Assembly: GCF_008923365.1 (NCBI RefSeq) | Contig: NZ_WBMR01000040.1 | Location: 1 to 57,279 of the forward strand | Source of the DNA: Actinomadura montaniterrae | GTDB taxonomy: Bacteria > Actinomycetota > Actinomycetes > Streptosporangiales > Streptosporangiaceae | Reading direction: 5' to 3' | DNA: 57,279 nucleotides | Shown: positions 25,964-34,400 of the stretch, piece by piece | How the letters are laid out: every line of letters begins with the position of its first letter | Numbering within the stretch: position 1 is the first letter of the stretch | Position numbers and translations under genes: made by a program | The notes under the pieces: model-generated | What the model was told of the DNA's origin: nothing | Database searches by the model: none | The model's input: only the letters and a program-made list of their open reading frames with translations

Positions 25964-26725
25964 TCAGATCTGCCGGAGGGCTCCCCCGTCGACCGCCCAT
26001 TCGGCGCCCGTCACCTGGGCGGACAGCGGTGACAGCAGGAAGGCGATGACGCGCGCCACGTCCTCCGGTGCGCCGAGCCGTCCGGCCGGGAGCCGGCGCT
26101 CCTCCCGGACGAACCGGTCGATCGCCTGCTCCACGGGCAGCCCGTACTGCGCGGACAGCTGCTCGGCGAACCCGCCGGGCTCGTCCCACAGGCGGGTGCG
26201 GGTGGGGCCCGGCGCGACGACGTTGGACCGGATGCCGCACCGGCCGAACTCCCCCGCCAGCGTCTTCGACACCGACAGCAGCGCCGTCTTGGACGCCGCG
26301 TAGTCCACAAGTGGCGTGTCCGGGAACCGTGCCGCCTCGCTGGACACGTGCACCAGGCTGCCCGCGCCCTGGTCGATCAGCGCGGGGAGCGCGGCCCGGG
26401 CCATCCGGACGGCGGCGTGGAAGTTCAGCTCGAACGCGGCGTGCCACTGGTCGTCGGTGACGTCCAGGAAGCCGATCCGCGAGTCGAGCGCTCCGGCGTT
26501 GTTGACCAGGCCGTCCAGGCGGCCGTGCCGGTCGAGGGCGGTGTCCACGATCCGCTGCGCGGCGGACGGGGCGGTGAGGTCGGCGGCGACGCCGTTCCCG
26601 AGCGGGGTGCGGGCGACGCCGACGACGTGCGCGCCCTCGTCCGCGAGGAGCCGTGCGGTCGCCGCGCCGATCCCGGCGGACGCGCCGGTCACGATGATCA
26701 CCTTGCCGTCGAGTTCGAGGTCCAT
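25964..26725 (-). CDS. Short-chain dehydrogenase/reductase
   Basis: A 253-residue classical SDR. The cofactor motif TGASAGIG is at 13-20, NNAG at 75-78, catalytic Ser128/129 in HVSSE and YAASK with Y142 and K146, and the C-terminus LSAQVTGAEWAVDGG is typical. ART at 38-40 after the second strand suggests NADP preference (tentative). It follows the MFS gene by 22 bases on the same strand, so both are likely cotranscribed under the divergent XRE regulator at 28229. The substrate is unknown. Confidence 0.93.
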   Translation of the reverse strand: MDLELDGKVIIVTGASAGIGAATARLLADEGAHVVGVARTPLGNGVAADLTAPSAAQRIVDTALDRHGRLDGLVNNAGALDSRIGFLDVTDDQWHAAFELNFHAAVRMARAALPALIDQGAGSLVHVSSEAARFPDTPLVDYAASKTALLSVSKTLAGEFGRCGIRSNVVAPGPTRTRLWDEPGGFAEQLSAQYGLPVEQAIDRFVREERRLPAGRLGAPEDVARVIAFLLSPLSAQVTGAEWAVDGGALRQI

Positions 26726-26747
26726 CGGATCCGTCCTTTCAGCGCGG

Positions 26748-28136
26748 TCAGGAGCGGCGGAGGAACAGCCCGGCGAGGGCGCCGCCGGCGACCGCGATCA
26801 GCGCGTTGACCAGCGTCGCGGCGTGCACGCCGCCGAGCACGGAGGCGTGCGCGGTGGCGACCGCGCTCATCACCGGGATGCCGAGGGTGATCGCGACCTG
26901 CTGCGTCATGGTGGCGAGGCCGGTCGCGAGGCCCTGCTCGCCGTCCGGCAGCCCGGACGTCGCGGTCCCCATGAACGCGACGATCGCGACGAGGTTCCCG
27001 AACCCGCCGATCGCGGTCGCGGCGAGCAGCAGCGGCAGCGCCGAGCGGTCCGCGCCGAGGCCGAGCAGCGCGGCCGTCGCGGCGGCCTGCAGGACGAGCC
27101 CGCCGACGAGCGTCGCCCGCCCGCCGAACCGGCCCATGATCCGGGGCGCGGCGACGCCGCCCGCGAACGTCCCGGCGCCGAGGACGCCGAGCGCGAGGCC
27201 GGTGGCCAGCGGCGAGAAGCCCAGCACCTGCTGCAGGTAGAGGGTCATCAGGAACACCAGCGACGTCTCGGTCGCGAACGCCACGAACCCGCCCGCGTTG
27301 CCCCAGCTCACGCTGCGCCGGGTCAGCACGTTCAGCGGCGCGAGCGGGGCCGGGGAACGCCGCTCGACCAGCACGAACGCGACCAGCAGCACGACGGCGG
27401 CGGCCAGCGCGGCCAGCGCGACCGGGTCGCCCCAGCCGTGCCGCCCGGCGGTCGTGATCCCGTAGACCAGCGCGAGGAGGCCGCCGGTGACGGTGACCGC
27501 GCCGGGGACGTCCAGCCGCGCGCCGTCCCGCGCCCGGCTCTCGGCGACCAGCGACGGCGTCACCGCCAGGATCAGCACCGCGACCGGAACGTTGATCAGG
27601 AACGCCCAGCGCCAGCTCAGCAGGTCGGTGAGCACGCCGCCGAGCACCGCGCCGACGGTGAACCCGGCGGACATCAGCGCGCCGCTCAGCCCGAGCGCCC
27701 GCGTCCGCAGCGGCCCCTCCGGGAACGAGGTGGTCAGCAGCGACAGCGCCGCGGGCGTCGCGATCGCGGTCGCGAGGCCCTGCAGGACGCGGCCGGTCAG
27801 CAGCATCGCGGGCGACGCGGCGAGCCCGCCGACCAGCGACCCGGCGGCCAGCAGCGCCATGCCCGCGAGCAGCATCCGGCGGCGTCCCGCCAGGTCGGCG
27901 ACGCGGCCGAACAGCAGCGTGAAACCGGCGGCGGGCAGCGCGAACGCGGTCGCGATCCACTGCAGCTGGTCCAGGCCGAAGCCGAGGCCGCGGCCGACCA
28001 CGGGCAGCGCCACGTTGAGGATGGAGAAGTCGATGGCGAGCATGAACTGCGCGCCGAGCAGCAGGGTCAGGATCAGCTTGTGCCGCGGCGACATCCGCTC
28101 GGGGGCGGTGACCGCGGCGCTCGTGAGAACGCTCAT
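26748..28136 (-). CDS. MFS transporter, DHA2-type (14 TM) drug exporter
   Basis: A 462-residue membrane protein. MSPRHKLILTLLLGAQFMLA leads into IDFSILNVALPVVGRGLG (DHA2 motif), GRVADLAGRRRMLLAG is MFS motif A and LQGLATAIATPAALSLL is motif C. About 14 segments fit the EmrB/QacA class that exports drugs by proton antiport. The internal ATG at 28136 is chosen because the upstream extension is Arg/Gly-rich and non-conserved. It is divergent from an XRE regulator 92 bases away and coupled to an SDR. Confidence 0.92.
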   Translation of the reverse strand: MSVLTSAAVTAPERMSPRHKLILTLLLGAQFMLAIDFSILNVALPVVGRGLGFGLDQLQWIATAFALPAAGFTLLFGRVADLAGRRRMLLAGMALLAAGSLVGGLAASPAMLLTGRVLQGLATAIATPAALSLLTTSFPEGPLRTRALGLSGALMSAGFTVGAVLGGVLTDLLSWRWAFLINVPVAVLILAVTPSLVAESRARDGARLDVPGAVTVTGGLLALVYGITTAGRHGWGDPVALAALAAAVVLLVAFVLVERRSPAPLAPLNVLTRRSVSWGNAGGFVAFATETSLVFLMTLYLQQVLGFSPLATGLALGVLGAGTFAGGVAAPRIMGRFGGRATLVGGLVLQAAATAALLGLGADRSALPLLLAATAIGGFGNLVAIVAFMGTATSGLPDGEQGLATGLATMTQQVAITLGIPVMSAVATAHASVLGGVHAATLVNALIAVAGGALAGLFLRRS

Positions 28137-28228
28137 GGCAGCGACTCTCGCGCCGCCCCGCGCGCGCACCCAGCCCCCGCCCGTTCGTACCACCGGCAGT
28201 AGCAGGATCAGCGGATAGCCTCACCGGC

Positions 28229-29119
28229 ATGGCGCGCAACACCGAACTCGGCGATTTCCTCAAGTCGCGGCGGGCCCGGCTGCAGCCGGAGGACGCCGGC
28301 GTCGCCTCCTACGGGACGCGCCGCCGCGTGCCCGGCCTGCGGCGCGAGGAATTGGCGCAGCTCGCCGGCGTCAGCGTCGCCTACTACATCCGGCTGGAGC
28401 AGGGCACGGCGGACGGCGTGTCCACCGAGATCCTCGACGCGATCTCCCGGGCCCTGCGGCTGGACGCCGACGAGCACGCCCACCTGCACCGCCTCGCGCA
28501 CCCGCCGCGCCGGCCCCGCCCCCACGCGCCCGCCCGGCTGCGCCCGCCGCTCCAGCACCTGCTCGACTCGATCACCCACGCGCCCGCGTACGTCGTCGGC
28601 CACTACACCAACGTCGTCGCGTGGAACCGGCTCACCGCCGCGATCTTCGTCGACCTCGCGAGCGTCCCGCCGGACGAGCGCACCTGGTCGCACCAGATCC
28701 ACCTCAACGCCGACTACCAGGCCCGGCTCGGCGACAACTGGCCGACCGTCGCCCGACGCAACGTCGCCTACCTGCGGTTCCGCTCCGGCCAGGACCCCGA
28801 CGACCCGCACCTGCGCGCGCTCATCGACGACCTGCGCACGCGCAGCCCGGAGTTCGTCCGGCTGTGGTCGGCGCACCACGTCACGGACCTGACGCACGGC
28901 GAGGCCCGCATCGACCACCCCGACGTCGGACGGCTCGTCCTGCCCTTCGAGACCCTGCACCTGCCGGGCGACCCCGAGCTCAGCCGCCTGATGCTCTACG
29001 CCGCCGAACCCGGCTCACCGTCGGAAGCCGGCCTCCGCAAAATCGCCGAGACGTCCCAGCATCTGTCGAGCGCCGACCTTGCGGCGGCTAGCGACAAATC
29101 CCCGAGTACGGCCGACTGA
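28229..29119 (+). CDS. XRE HTH regulator with MmyB-like ligand domain
   Basis: A 296-residue regulator. The N-terminal HTH has VPGLRREELAQLAGVSVAYY, then IRLEQGTADGVSTEIL. Residues ~105-285 form the MmyB-like (PAS-like, fatty-acid-binding type) C-terminal domain, with VVGHYTNVVAWNRLTAAIF and FETLHLPGDPELSRLMLYAA. This family usually controls a divergent neighbouring oxidoreductase or transporter; here the MFS-SDR pair starts 92 bases away. A paralog of the same architecture is at 30781-31635. Confidence 0.9.
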   Translation: MARNTELGDFLKSRRARLQPEDAGVASYGTRRRVPGLRREELAQLAGVSVAYYIRLEQGTADGVSTEILDAISRALRLDADEHAHLHRLAHPPRRPRPHAPARLRPPLQHLLDSITHAPAYVVGHYTNVVAWNRLTAAIFVDLASVPPDERTWSHQIHLNADYQARLGDNWPTVARRNVAYLRFRSGQDPDDPHLRALIDDLRTRSPEFVRLWSAHHVTDLTHGEARIDHPDVGRLVLPFETLHLPGDPELSRLMLYAAEPGSPSEAGLRKIAETSQHLSSADLAAASDKSPSTAD

Positions 29120-29216
29120 CCTCGGCCGAAGGGTTCGCCGTGTCGGTGAACCGCCGCGCGACGCGGGTCGCCGGATTCCACAGGTCGTCGTCACCGTCCA
29201 GGAAGTACCGGCTCAC
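29088..29216 (-). CDS. Possible 42-residue ORF coupled to the YrdB-like gene
   Basis: A GTG at 29216 overlaps the stop of the upstream YrdB-like gene (GTGA). The frame reads about 42 residues (SRYFLDGDDDLWNPATRV onward, ending SRPYSGICR) before a stop at 29088. It overlaps the end of the XRE gene on the other strand by 32 bases. The composition looks protein-like and less Arg/Pro-biased than typical shadow frames here, but no family is recognised. Low confidence. Confidence 0.25.
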   Translation of the reverse strand: MSRYFLDGDDDLWNPATRVARRFTDTANPSAEVSRPYSGICR

Positions 29217-29587
29217 TGGGCGGCGGTGGCGCGGAAGGCGGCGTCGCGGTCGAGGGTGGCGAGGGCCGTGTTGAGGAGCGCCACGACCGCGAACGCGACG
29301 GCGAGGGCCGGGTGGCCGACGCCGTAGAGCGCGAGCGCGCCGGCGCCGAACACGACCGCCTTCACCAGCAGGACGAACGGCAGCGCGACCTTGAAGCGGG
29401 CGCGGGGAGCGGCGAACATGCCCCACAGCACCATCGCCGCCACCGGCGTCCCGAGGCCGAGGACGATGTGGACGATCACGTTCCCGCCCGCGGTGAAGCC
29501 CCACCAGGCCAGCGCGGCCAGCGCGGCGAGCTCCAGAAGGAAGGCCAGGCCCTCGTTCAGCACGTGCAATGGACCTGGTAGACGCAT
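29213..29587 (-). CDS. YrdB family membrane protein (DUF2568)
   Basis: A 124-residue membrane protein with four hydrophobic segments: LNEGLAFLLELAALAALAWW, VIVHIVLGLGTPVAAMVLWG, the FVLLVKAVVFGAGALALYGV region and LAVAFAVVALLNTALA. It matches the YrdB/DUF2568 pattern in length and order. Function unknown. It starts with ATG at 29587 and is divergent from a methyltransferase gene 47 bases away. Confidence 0.8.
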   Translation of the reverse strand: MRLPGPLHVLNEGLAFLLELAALAALAWWGFTAGGNVIVHIVLGLGTPVAAMVLWGMFAAPRARFKVALPFVLLVKAVVFGAGALALYGVGHPALAVAFAVVALLNTALATLDRDAAFRATAAQ

Positions 29588-29634
29588 GGAAGTGATCGTC
29601 CCACCGGCCCGTCGCCGCCGCTACCCTGCTCGGT

Positions 29635-30777
29635 GTGGACGAGCGGACCGTGATCGGCTGGCGCGAGGACGGCCGGGACCGCTCGGCGCGGTGGCGGTCG
29701 GAGAGCGGCGCCGCCCCGCCCCGCCGCGTGGTGATCGCCGACGACACGACGCGCGCGGACGAGGCGTACCGGCTGGCGTGCGAGGGGACGGCGCTGCTGT
29801 GGCGCGGCGACTTCCAGAACGCGCGGCAGCTTCTCGCGGCGATGGCGCGGCGCATCGACCGGACGCCGCGCAAGCGGAAGAAGGGGAAACCGGAACCGTC
29901 ACAGGTGCAGGCGTTCCACCTCTACCGGCAGGCGCGCGCGCAGCGCGCCCGTACGCTCGGCATGCTGCTCATCCCGTTCGAGCCCGGTCACACGATCCCC
30001 TTGCGGCGTGCACCGGACGTGGCGCAGGCCTGCACGGAGGCGTACGGGCCTGATGACGAGCCGTACGTCACGTCCCTGCGGGAGCTTCTCGGTCTCATCG
30101 GCGCGCACGAATGGCGCGAGAAAGGCGTTCCGATCCCCGCACTGGGGGGCGACCGTATCCACCCGCACTACGGGGTGTTCTCGCCTGTGCGTGGCGAGTA
30201 CGTCGACTTGGTCGCGCAGGCGCCGCTGCCCGCGACCACGGTCGCGTTCGACATCGGTACGGGAACCGGTGTGCTCGCCGCAGTGCTGGCCCGCCGCGGA
30301 GTGCAGCGCATCGTCGCGACGGACCAGGACCCGCGCGCGCTTGCGTGCGCCCAAGAGAACATCGAGCGGCTGGACGTGGCCAAGCAGGTCGAGCTCGTCG
30401 AGGCGGACCTGTTCCCGGAGGGACGCGCCCCGCTCATCGTGTGCAACCCGCCGTGGGTTCCCGGGAAGCCGACCACGCCGCTCGAACACGCCGTGTACGA
30501 CCAGGACGGCCGGATGCTGCGCGGCTTCCTGGCCGGCCTCGCGGACCATCTCGAACCGGGCGGCGAGGGCTGGCTGATCCTGTCCGACCTGGCCGAGCAC
30601 CTCGGCCTGCGCACCCGCGACGACCTGACGGACCTGGTCGGCGCCGCCGGCCTGGCCGTCGCCGGACGCCTCGACACCCGGCCCGCGCACCCGCGCGCCG
30701 CGGATCCGGACGACCCGCTCCACGCCGCCCGCTCAGCCGAAACAACGTCCCTGTGGCGCCTCACGCCCGCCCGCTGA
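29635..30777 (+). CDS. Class I SAM-dependent methyltransferase (NPPW motif)
   Basis: A 380-residue protein. Residues ~1-185 are an unassigned N-terminal region rich in basic residues (AMARRIDRTPRKRKKGKPEP). Residues ~195-340 are a Rossmann methyltransferase with SAM motif I VAFDIGTGTGVLAA and the catalytic IVCNPPWVPG motif, which occurs in enzymes that methylate exocyclic or side-chain amide nitrogens (PrmC, RsmC, N6-adenine types). GGDRIHPHYGVFSPVRGEYV resembles the segment before motif I in PrmC-like proteins. The substrate could be RNA, DNA or protein. GTG start at 29635. Confidence 0.85.
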   Translation: MDERTVIGWREDGRDRSARWRSESGAAPPRRVVIADDTTRADEAYRLACEGTALLWRGDFQNARQLLAAMARRIDRTPRKRKKGKPEPSQVQAFHLYRQARAQRARTLGMLLIPFEPGHTIPLRRAPDVAQACTEAYGPDDEPYVTSLRELLGLIGAHEWREKGVPIPALGGDRIHPHYGVFSPVRGEYVDLVAQAPLPATTVAFDIGTGTGVLAAVLARRGVQRIVATDQDPRALACAQENIERLDVAKQVELVEADLFPEGRAPLIVCNPPWVPGKPTTPLEHAVYDQDGRMLRGFLAGLADHLEPGGEGWLILSDLAEHLGLRTRDDLTDLVGAAGLAVAGRLDTRPAHPRAADPDDPLHAARSAETTSLWRLTPAR

Positions 30778-30780
30778 CGG

Positions 30781-31635
30781 TCACACGTGGCTGCGGTGGG
30801 CGGTCTCGGGGCCGATGACGCGGAGGAGTTCGAGGGCCTCGATGCTGCCGGAGCCGGGCGGCGGGGTGAACACGAAGACCCGCTGGTCCTCGGCCGGGGT
30901 GAGCAGCGCCTCGGTGTCGAACTCGATGGCGCCGACCTCGGGATGCAGGACCTTCATGCGGCTGGTCCGGTGGACGGCGACCTCGTGCCGCTCCCACAGC
31001 CGGGTGAACTCGTCGCTCGCGCCGTGCAGCCGTTCGACCAGCGCGGACGCGGCGGCATCGTTGCCGCGGCGGGCCACCGCGGCGCGCAGGCCCGCGACGT
31101 GCAGGCGGCCGTAGTGCTCGTGCTCGTCCTCCGGGTACGCCGACCGGACGAACGGGTCGGTGAACCACCGCCACACGATGTTCCGGTCGGCCCCCTCGAC
31201 CGTGCACACGCAGCCGAAAAGGGCCTCGGCGAGGGCGTTCTGCGCGAGCAGGTCGCCGAGATCGCCGATGATCTGCGCGGGCGTCTCGTGCAGCCGGTCC
31301 AGCAGGTAGAGCAGGCTCGGCCGGACGTACTCGCCCGCGAACGGCCCGGCGGGCGGCCGGTGCCCGGCGAGGAGGTACAGGTGGTCCCGCTCGTCCAGGG
31401 TGAGGCGGAGCGCGCGGGCGAGGGCGCCGAGCAGCTGCGCCGACGGCTGCGGGCTGCGGGCCTGCTCGAGCCGCATGTAGTAGTCCGCGGACATGCCCGC
31501 GAGCTGCGACACCTCCTCGCGGCGCAGGCCCGGCGTGCGGCGGCGCGGCCCCGCGGGCAGGCCGACCTCCTGCGGGCGCAGCCGCTCCCGCGAGCGGCGG
31601 AGGAAGTCGGCGAGCTCCGGGCGGTCCATCTCCAT
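30781..31635 (-). CDS. XRE HTH regulator with MmyB-like ligand domain (paralog)
   Basis: A ~284-residue regulator with the same architecture as 28229-29119: HTH with TPGLRREEVSQLAGMSADYY, then MRLEQARSPQPSAQLLGALA, and an MmyB-like domain (QIIGDLGDLLAQNALAEALF, DTEALLTPAEDQRVFVFTPP). The start is the ATG at 31635; a second ATG two codons later is possible. It is divergent from an alpha/beta hydrolase (31800), and the 164-base intergenic space probably holds its operator. It converges on the methyltransferase end. Confidence 0.88.
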   Translation of the reverse strand: MEMDRPELADFLRRSRERLRPQEVGLPAGPRRRTPGLRREEVSQLAGMSADYYMRLEQARSPQPSAQLLGALARALRLTLDERDHLYLLAGHRPPAGPFAGEYVRPSLLYLLDRLHETPAQIIGDLGDLLAQNALAEALFGCVCTVEGADRNIVWRWFTDPFVRSAYPEDEHEHYGRLHVAGLRAAVARRGNDAAASALVERLHGASDEFTRLWERHEVAVHRTSRMKVLHPEVGAIEFDTEALLTPAEDQRVFVFTPPPGSGSIEALELLRVIGPETAHRSHV

Positions 31636-31799
31636 GCCCCCATGATTCCGCGCCCGGCGGCAGGTCAGAACGGTCCAGGCTGGGACCGGTTGTCCTAGCC
31701 AAAGCGGTCCGCTCCTCAACGCGGACCGGCGGTGGCAGCGTCGAGAACGTCCGGAACCGATCCGGACGCGAACGACCACCATCGAAAGGACGGCCGAAA

Positions 31800-32576
31800 A
31801 TGACGACGCTCACCGTCGGGAACGCCCGCGTGCCCTACCGCACCGAGGGCTCCGGCCCCGCGCTGGTCCTGGTGCACGGCGCCGGCCCCGGCTCGGTCAT
31901 GTGGGACGGCCTCCTCGACCGGTTCACCGGCGACCGCACCGTGATCCTGCCCGACCTGTCCGGCAGCGACCCGGCCGAGGACGACGGCGCCCCGCTGACC
32001 ATCGAGACGCTCGGCGCGCAGGTCAACGCGGTGATCGAGGACGCCGTGGGCGGCCCGGCGGACGTCGTCGGGTTCTCGCTCGGCGCGCCGACCGTCGCGG
32101 CCGCGGCGGCGCTGCGGCCCGACCTCGTCCGGCGGCTGGTGCCCGTCGCGGGCCTGACCCACGCGGGCGACGAGTACGTCAGGCAGTACATGACCACCTG
32201 GCTGGAGCTCGCCGGCACCCCGGACGGTTTCGGCCGGTTCGCGACGCTCACCGCGTACAGCCGCCCGTTCCTCAACCAGATCGGACCCGGCGGCGTCGAG
32301 GAGATGCGGACGTTCATGCGGCCGACGGAGGGCCTGCTGCGCCAGATCGACCTCGTCCGGCGGCTCGACATCCGCGAGCTGCTGCCGAGGATCACCGCGC
32401 CGACGCTGGTGATCGGCGCGACCCGCGACCAGACGATCCCGGTCGAGAACCACCGGGAGCTGTTCGCGGCCATCGCCGGCAGCGAGTACGCCGAGCTGGA
32501 CACCGGCCACGTCGCGATGGCGGAGCGCCCCGACGAGTTCGCCAAGCTCGTCCGGGACTTCCTCGGCCGGCCGTGA
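31800..32576 (+). CDS. Alpha/beta fold hydrolase
   Basis: A 258-residue hydrolase. The oxyanion region LVLVHGAGPGSVMW and the nucleophile elbow VVGFSLGAP (S93) are clear; the acid lies in IGATRDQTIP and the histidine in DTGHVAMAERPDEF. The substrate is unknown; the family includes esterases, C-C hydrolases and haloperoxidase-like enzymes. ATG start, divergent from the XRE regulator. An SDR follows 91 bases downstream on the same strand. Confidence 0.9.
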   Translation: MTTLTVGNARVPYRTEGSGPALVLVHGAGPGSVMWDGLLDRFTGDRTVILPDLSGSDPAEDDGAPLTIETLGAQVNAVIEDAVGGPADVVGFSLGAPTVAAAAALRPDLVRRLVPVAGLTHAGDEYVRQYMTTWLELAGTPDGFGRFATLTAYSRPFLNQIGPGGVEEMRTFMRPTEGLLRQIDLVRRLDIRELLPRITAPTLVIGATRDQTIPVENHRELFAAIAGSEYAELDTGHVAMAERPDEFAKLVRDFLGRP

Positions 32577-32667
32577 CCCGCCGCCCGGGGGCGCCCAGCC
32601 TGTTGGCCCGGATACCAGGCTGGGCGTGCCCTGGTTACGGCCGCCGCCCGGCGAGCACGATGGGACC

Positions 32668-33456
32668 ATGCGTCCCATCGACCAGCAGACCATCCTGATC
32701 ACCGGCGCGACCGACGGCCTCGGCCGCGCCCTGGCCGGCGAGCTCGCCGCCGAGGGCGCGACGGTGCTGGTACACGGCCGCGACGACCGGCGCGGCGAGG
32801 ACACCCTCAAGGAGATCGGCGGCACGGCGTCCTGGTACCGGGCCGACCTGTCCTCGCTCGCCGAGACGCGCGCGCTCGCCGAGGCGGTCCGCGCCGACCA
32901 TCCCCGGCTGGACGTCCTGGTCAACAACGCGGGCATCGCCAACACCGGGCCCCGGCAGGAGACCGCCGACGGCCACGAGCTGACCTTCCAGGTCAATTAC
33001 CTGTCCGGATACCTGCTCACCCGGCTGCTGCTGCCGACGCTGACCGCCTCCGCGCCGGCGCGGATCGTCAACGTCAGCAGTCTCGGCCAGACCGCCATCG
33101 ACTTCGACGACCCGATGATCACCCGCGGCTACGGCGGGATGCGGGCCTACTGCCAGAGCAAGCTCGCGCAGATCCTGTTCACCATCGACCTCGCGGACGA
33201 GCTGGCCGGGACGGGCGTCACCGCGAACGCGCTGCACCCGGCCACCTACATGCCGACGAAGATGGTCGCCTCGCCGATCAGCACGCTGGAGGAGGGCGTC
33301 CGCGCGACGCACCGGCTCGTCACCGACCCGGCCCTCGACGAGGTGTCCGGCCGGTTCTTCGACGGGCTGCGCGAGGCCCGCGCGGACGGCCAGGCCTACG
33401 ACCCGGCGGCCCGTGCCCGCCTCCGCGAGCTGTCCGAGCGCCTCACCTCGCCCTGA
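32668..33456 (+). CDS. Short-chain dehydrogenase/reductase
   Basis: A 262-residue SDR. The cofactor loop is TGATDGLG at 12-19, NNAG at 86-89, catalytic Ser137/138 in VNVSS, and Y161 with K165 in YCQSK. HGRDD after the second strand suits NADPH binding. The layout (Tyr context RAYCQSKLAQI) resembles retinol-dehydrogenase-like SDRs. The internal ATG at 32668 is chosen over 32626 because the Rossmann start follows directly. Substrate unknown. Confidence 0.92.
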   Translation: MRPIDQQTILITGATDGLGRALAGELAAEGATVLVHGRDDRRGEDTLKEIGGTASWYRADLSSLAETRALAEAVRADHPRLDVLVNNAGIANTGPRQETADGHELTFQVNYLSGYLLTRLLLPTLTASAPARIVNVSSLGQTAIDFDDPMITRGYGGMRAYCQSKLAQILFTIDLADELAGTGVTANALHPATYMPTKMVASPISTLEEGVRATHRLVTDPALDEVSGRFFDGLREARADGQAYDPAARARLRELSERLTSP

Positions 33457-33846
33457 TCAGGCGGCGGGCAGCTCCCAGACCACGGTCGAGCGGACGCCGG
33501 CGATGCGCCATCCGTCCGGCGTCCGCGCGGCCCGGAGGTCGTAGCGCTCGCCGACCACGCGGGGCCCGCCCTCGTGCGCGAAGACGACCAGCAAATTGGC
33601 GCCGATGCCGGCCCGGTCGCCGTCGATCTCGATGAGCGGGTTGGTGACGAAGTGCTGGGTCGGGACGGTGTGGTTCCGGCGGGCCTGCGCGGCGAGCGCG
33701 TCGGCTCCCCTGGACGTCCCGCCGGGCGTCGTGACCTCGGCGTCCTCGGTGAAGACGGCGCGCGGGTCGTCGAAGTGCTTGCCGTCCAGCCACCGGCCGA
33801 GCCGGGCGGCCAGGTCGGTCAGCTCGTCGCGGTCGCGCAGTTCCAT
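33457..33846 (-). CDS. SnoaL-like protein under MarR-type control
   Basis: A 129-residue NTF2-fold protein: LTDLAARLGRWLDGKHFDDP, then AVFTEDAEVTTPGGTSRGAD, HFVTNPLIEIDGDRAGIGAN and a final WRIAGVRSTVVWELP, typical of SnoaL_4-type domains. It has a strong AGGAGG 5 bases before the ATG at 33846. Three palindromic boxes lie just upstream, between it and a divergent MarR gene, so it is the probable regulated target. Function (binding, isomerase or detoxification) unknown. Confidence 0.88.
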   Translation of the reverse strand: MELRDRDELTDLAARLGRWLDGKHFDDPRAVFTEDAEVTTPGGTSRGADALAAQARRNHTVPTQHFVTNPLIEIDGDRAGIGANLLVVFAHEGGPRVVGERYDLRAARTPDGWRIAGVRSTVVWELPAA

Positions 33847-33860
33847 GACTCCTCCTATTT

Positions 33861-33917
33861 GTTGGCACTGCCAACGTTGGTTATGCCAACGCTACACCTA
33901 TTCATTGGTGCCGCCAA
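33861..33917. promoter_or_regulatory. Array of three GTTGGC/GCCAAC palindromic boxes
   Basis: The 88-base region between the divergent SnoaL-like (starts 33846) and MarR (starts 33935) genes contains GTTGGCACTGCCAAC at 33861-33875 (perfect 6+3+6), GTTGGTTATGCCAAC at 33876-33890 (5+5+5) and TTGGTGCCGCCAA at 33905-33917. The first two are adjacent. This is the likely MarR operator array. Confidence 0.75.
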
Positions 33918-33934
33918 CAAGTAGACTGGCCCGC

Positions 33935-34393
33935 ATGATCACCGACGACGCCCGGCAGCCCGAGCGGCTCCGGCACGCCGCCAGCTGGCTGATCAACCAG
34001 GCGTCCGCGCACAGCCACCGGCTCGTCGCCGACGGCTTCGCCGCCGCCGGCGCCCGCGGCTACCACTACCGCCTGCTCGCCACCCTCGAGGAGTACGGCC
34101 CCGCCAGCCAGGCCGACCTCGGCCGCCGCGCCGCCATCGACCGCAGCGACGTCGTCGCCGCGCTCAACCAGATGGCCGGCAGGAAGCTCGTCGAGCGCGC
34201 CCCCGACCCCGCCGACCGGCGCCGCAACATCATCACGCTCACCCCCGCCGGCCGCCGCCACCTGCACGAACTCGACCGCGTCCTCGCCGGAATCCAGGAC
34301 GAGCTGCTCGCGCCGCTGTCCCCGGCCGAACGCGCCCAGCTCACCGAGCTGCTCACCCGCGTCACCGACCACCACGCGCGGAACCGGGCCTGA
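33935..34393 (+). CDS. MarR-family transcriptional regulator
   Basis: A 152-residue regulator. The HTH is SQADLGRRAAIDRSDVVAAL and the wing is VERAPDPADRRRNIITLTPA (D-x-R-R signature); flanking helices form the dimer interface. ATG at 33935. It probably autoregulates and represses the divergent SnoaL-like gene through the three boxes at 33861-33917. The ligand is unknown; many such regulators respond to phenolic compounds. Confidence 0.9.
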   Translation: MITDDARQPERLRHAASWLINQASAHSHRLVADGFAAAGARGYHYRLLATLEEYGPASQADLGRRAAIDRSDVVAALNQMAGRKLVERAPDPADRRRNIITLTPAGRRHLHELDRVLAGIQDELLAPLSPAERAQLTELLTRVTDHHARNRA

Positions 34394-34400
34394 CGCCGGC

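Noticed and set aside
27915..27930. parS half-site (CGTGAAACC) inside the MFS gene
   Set aside because: Only half of the palindrome is present and it lies in coding sequence.
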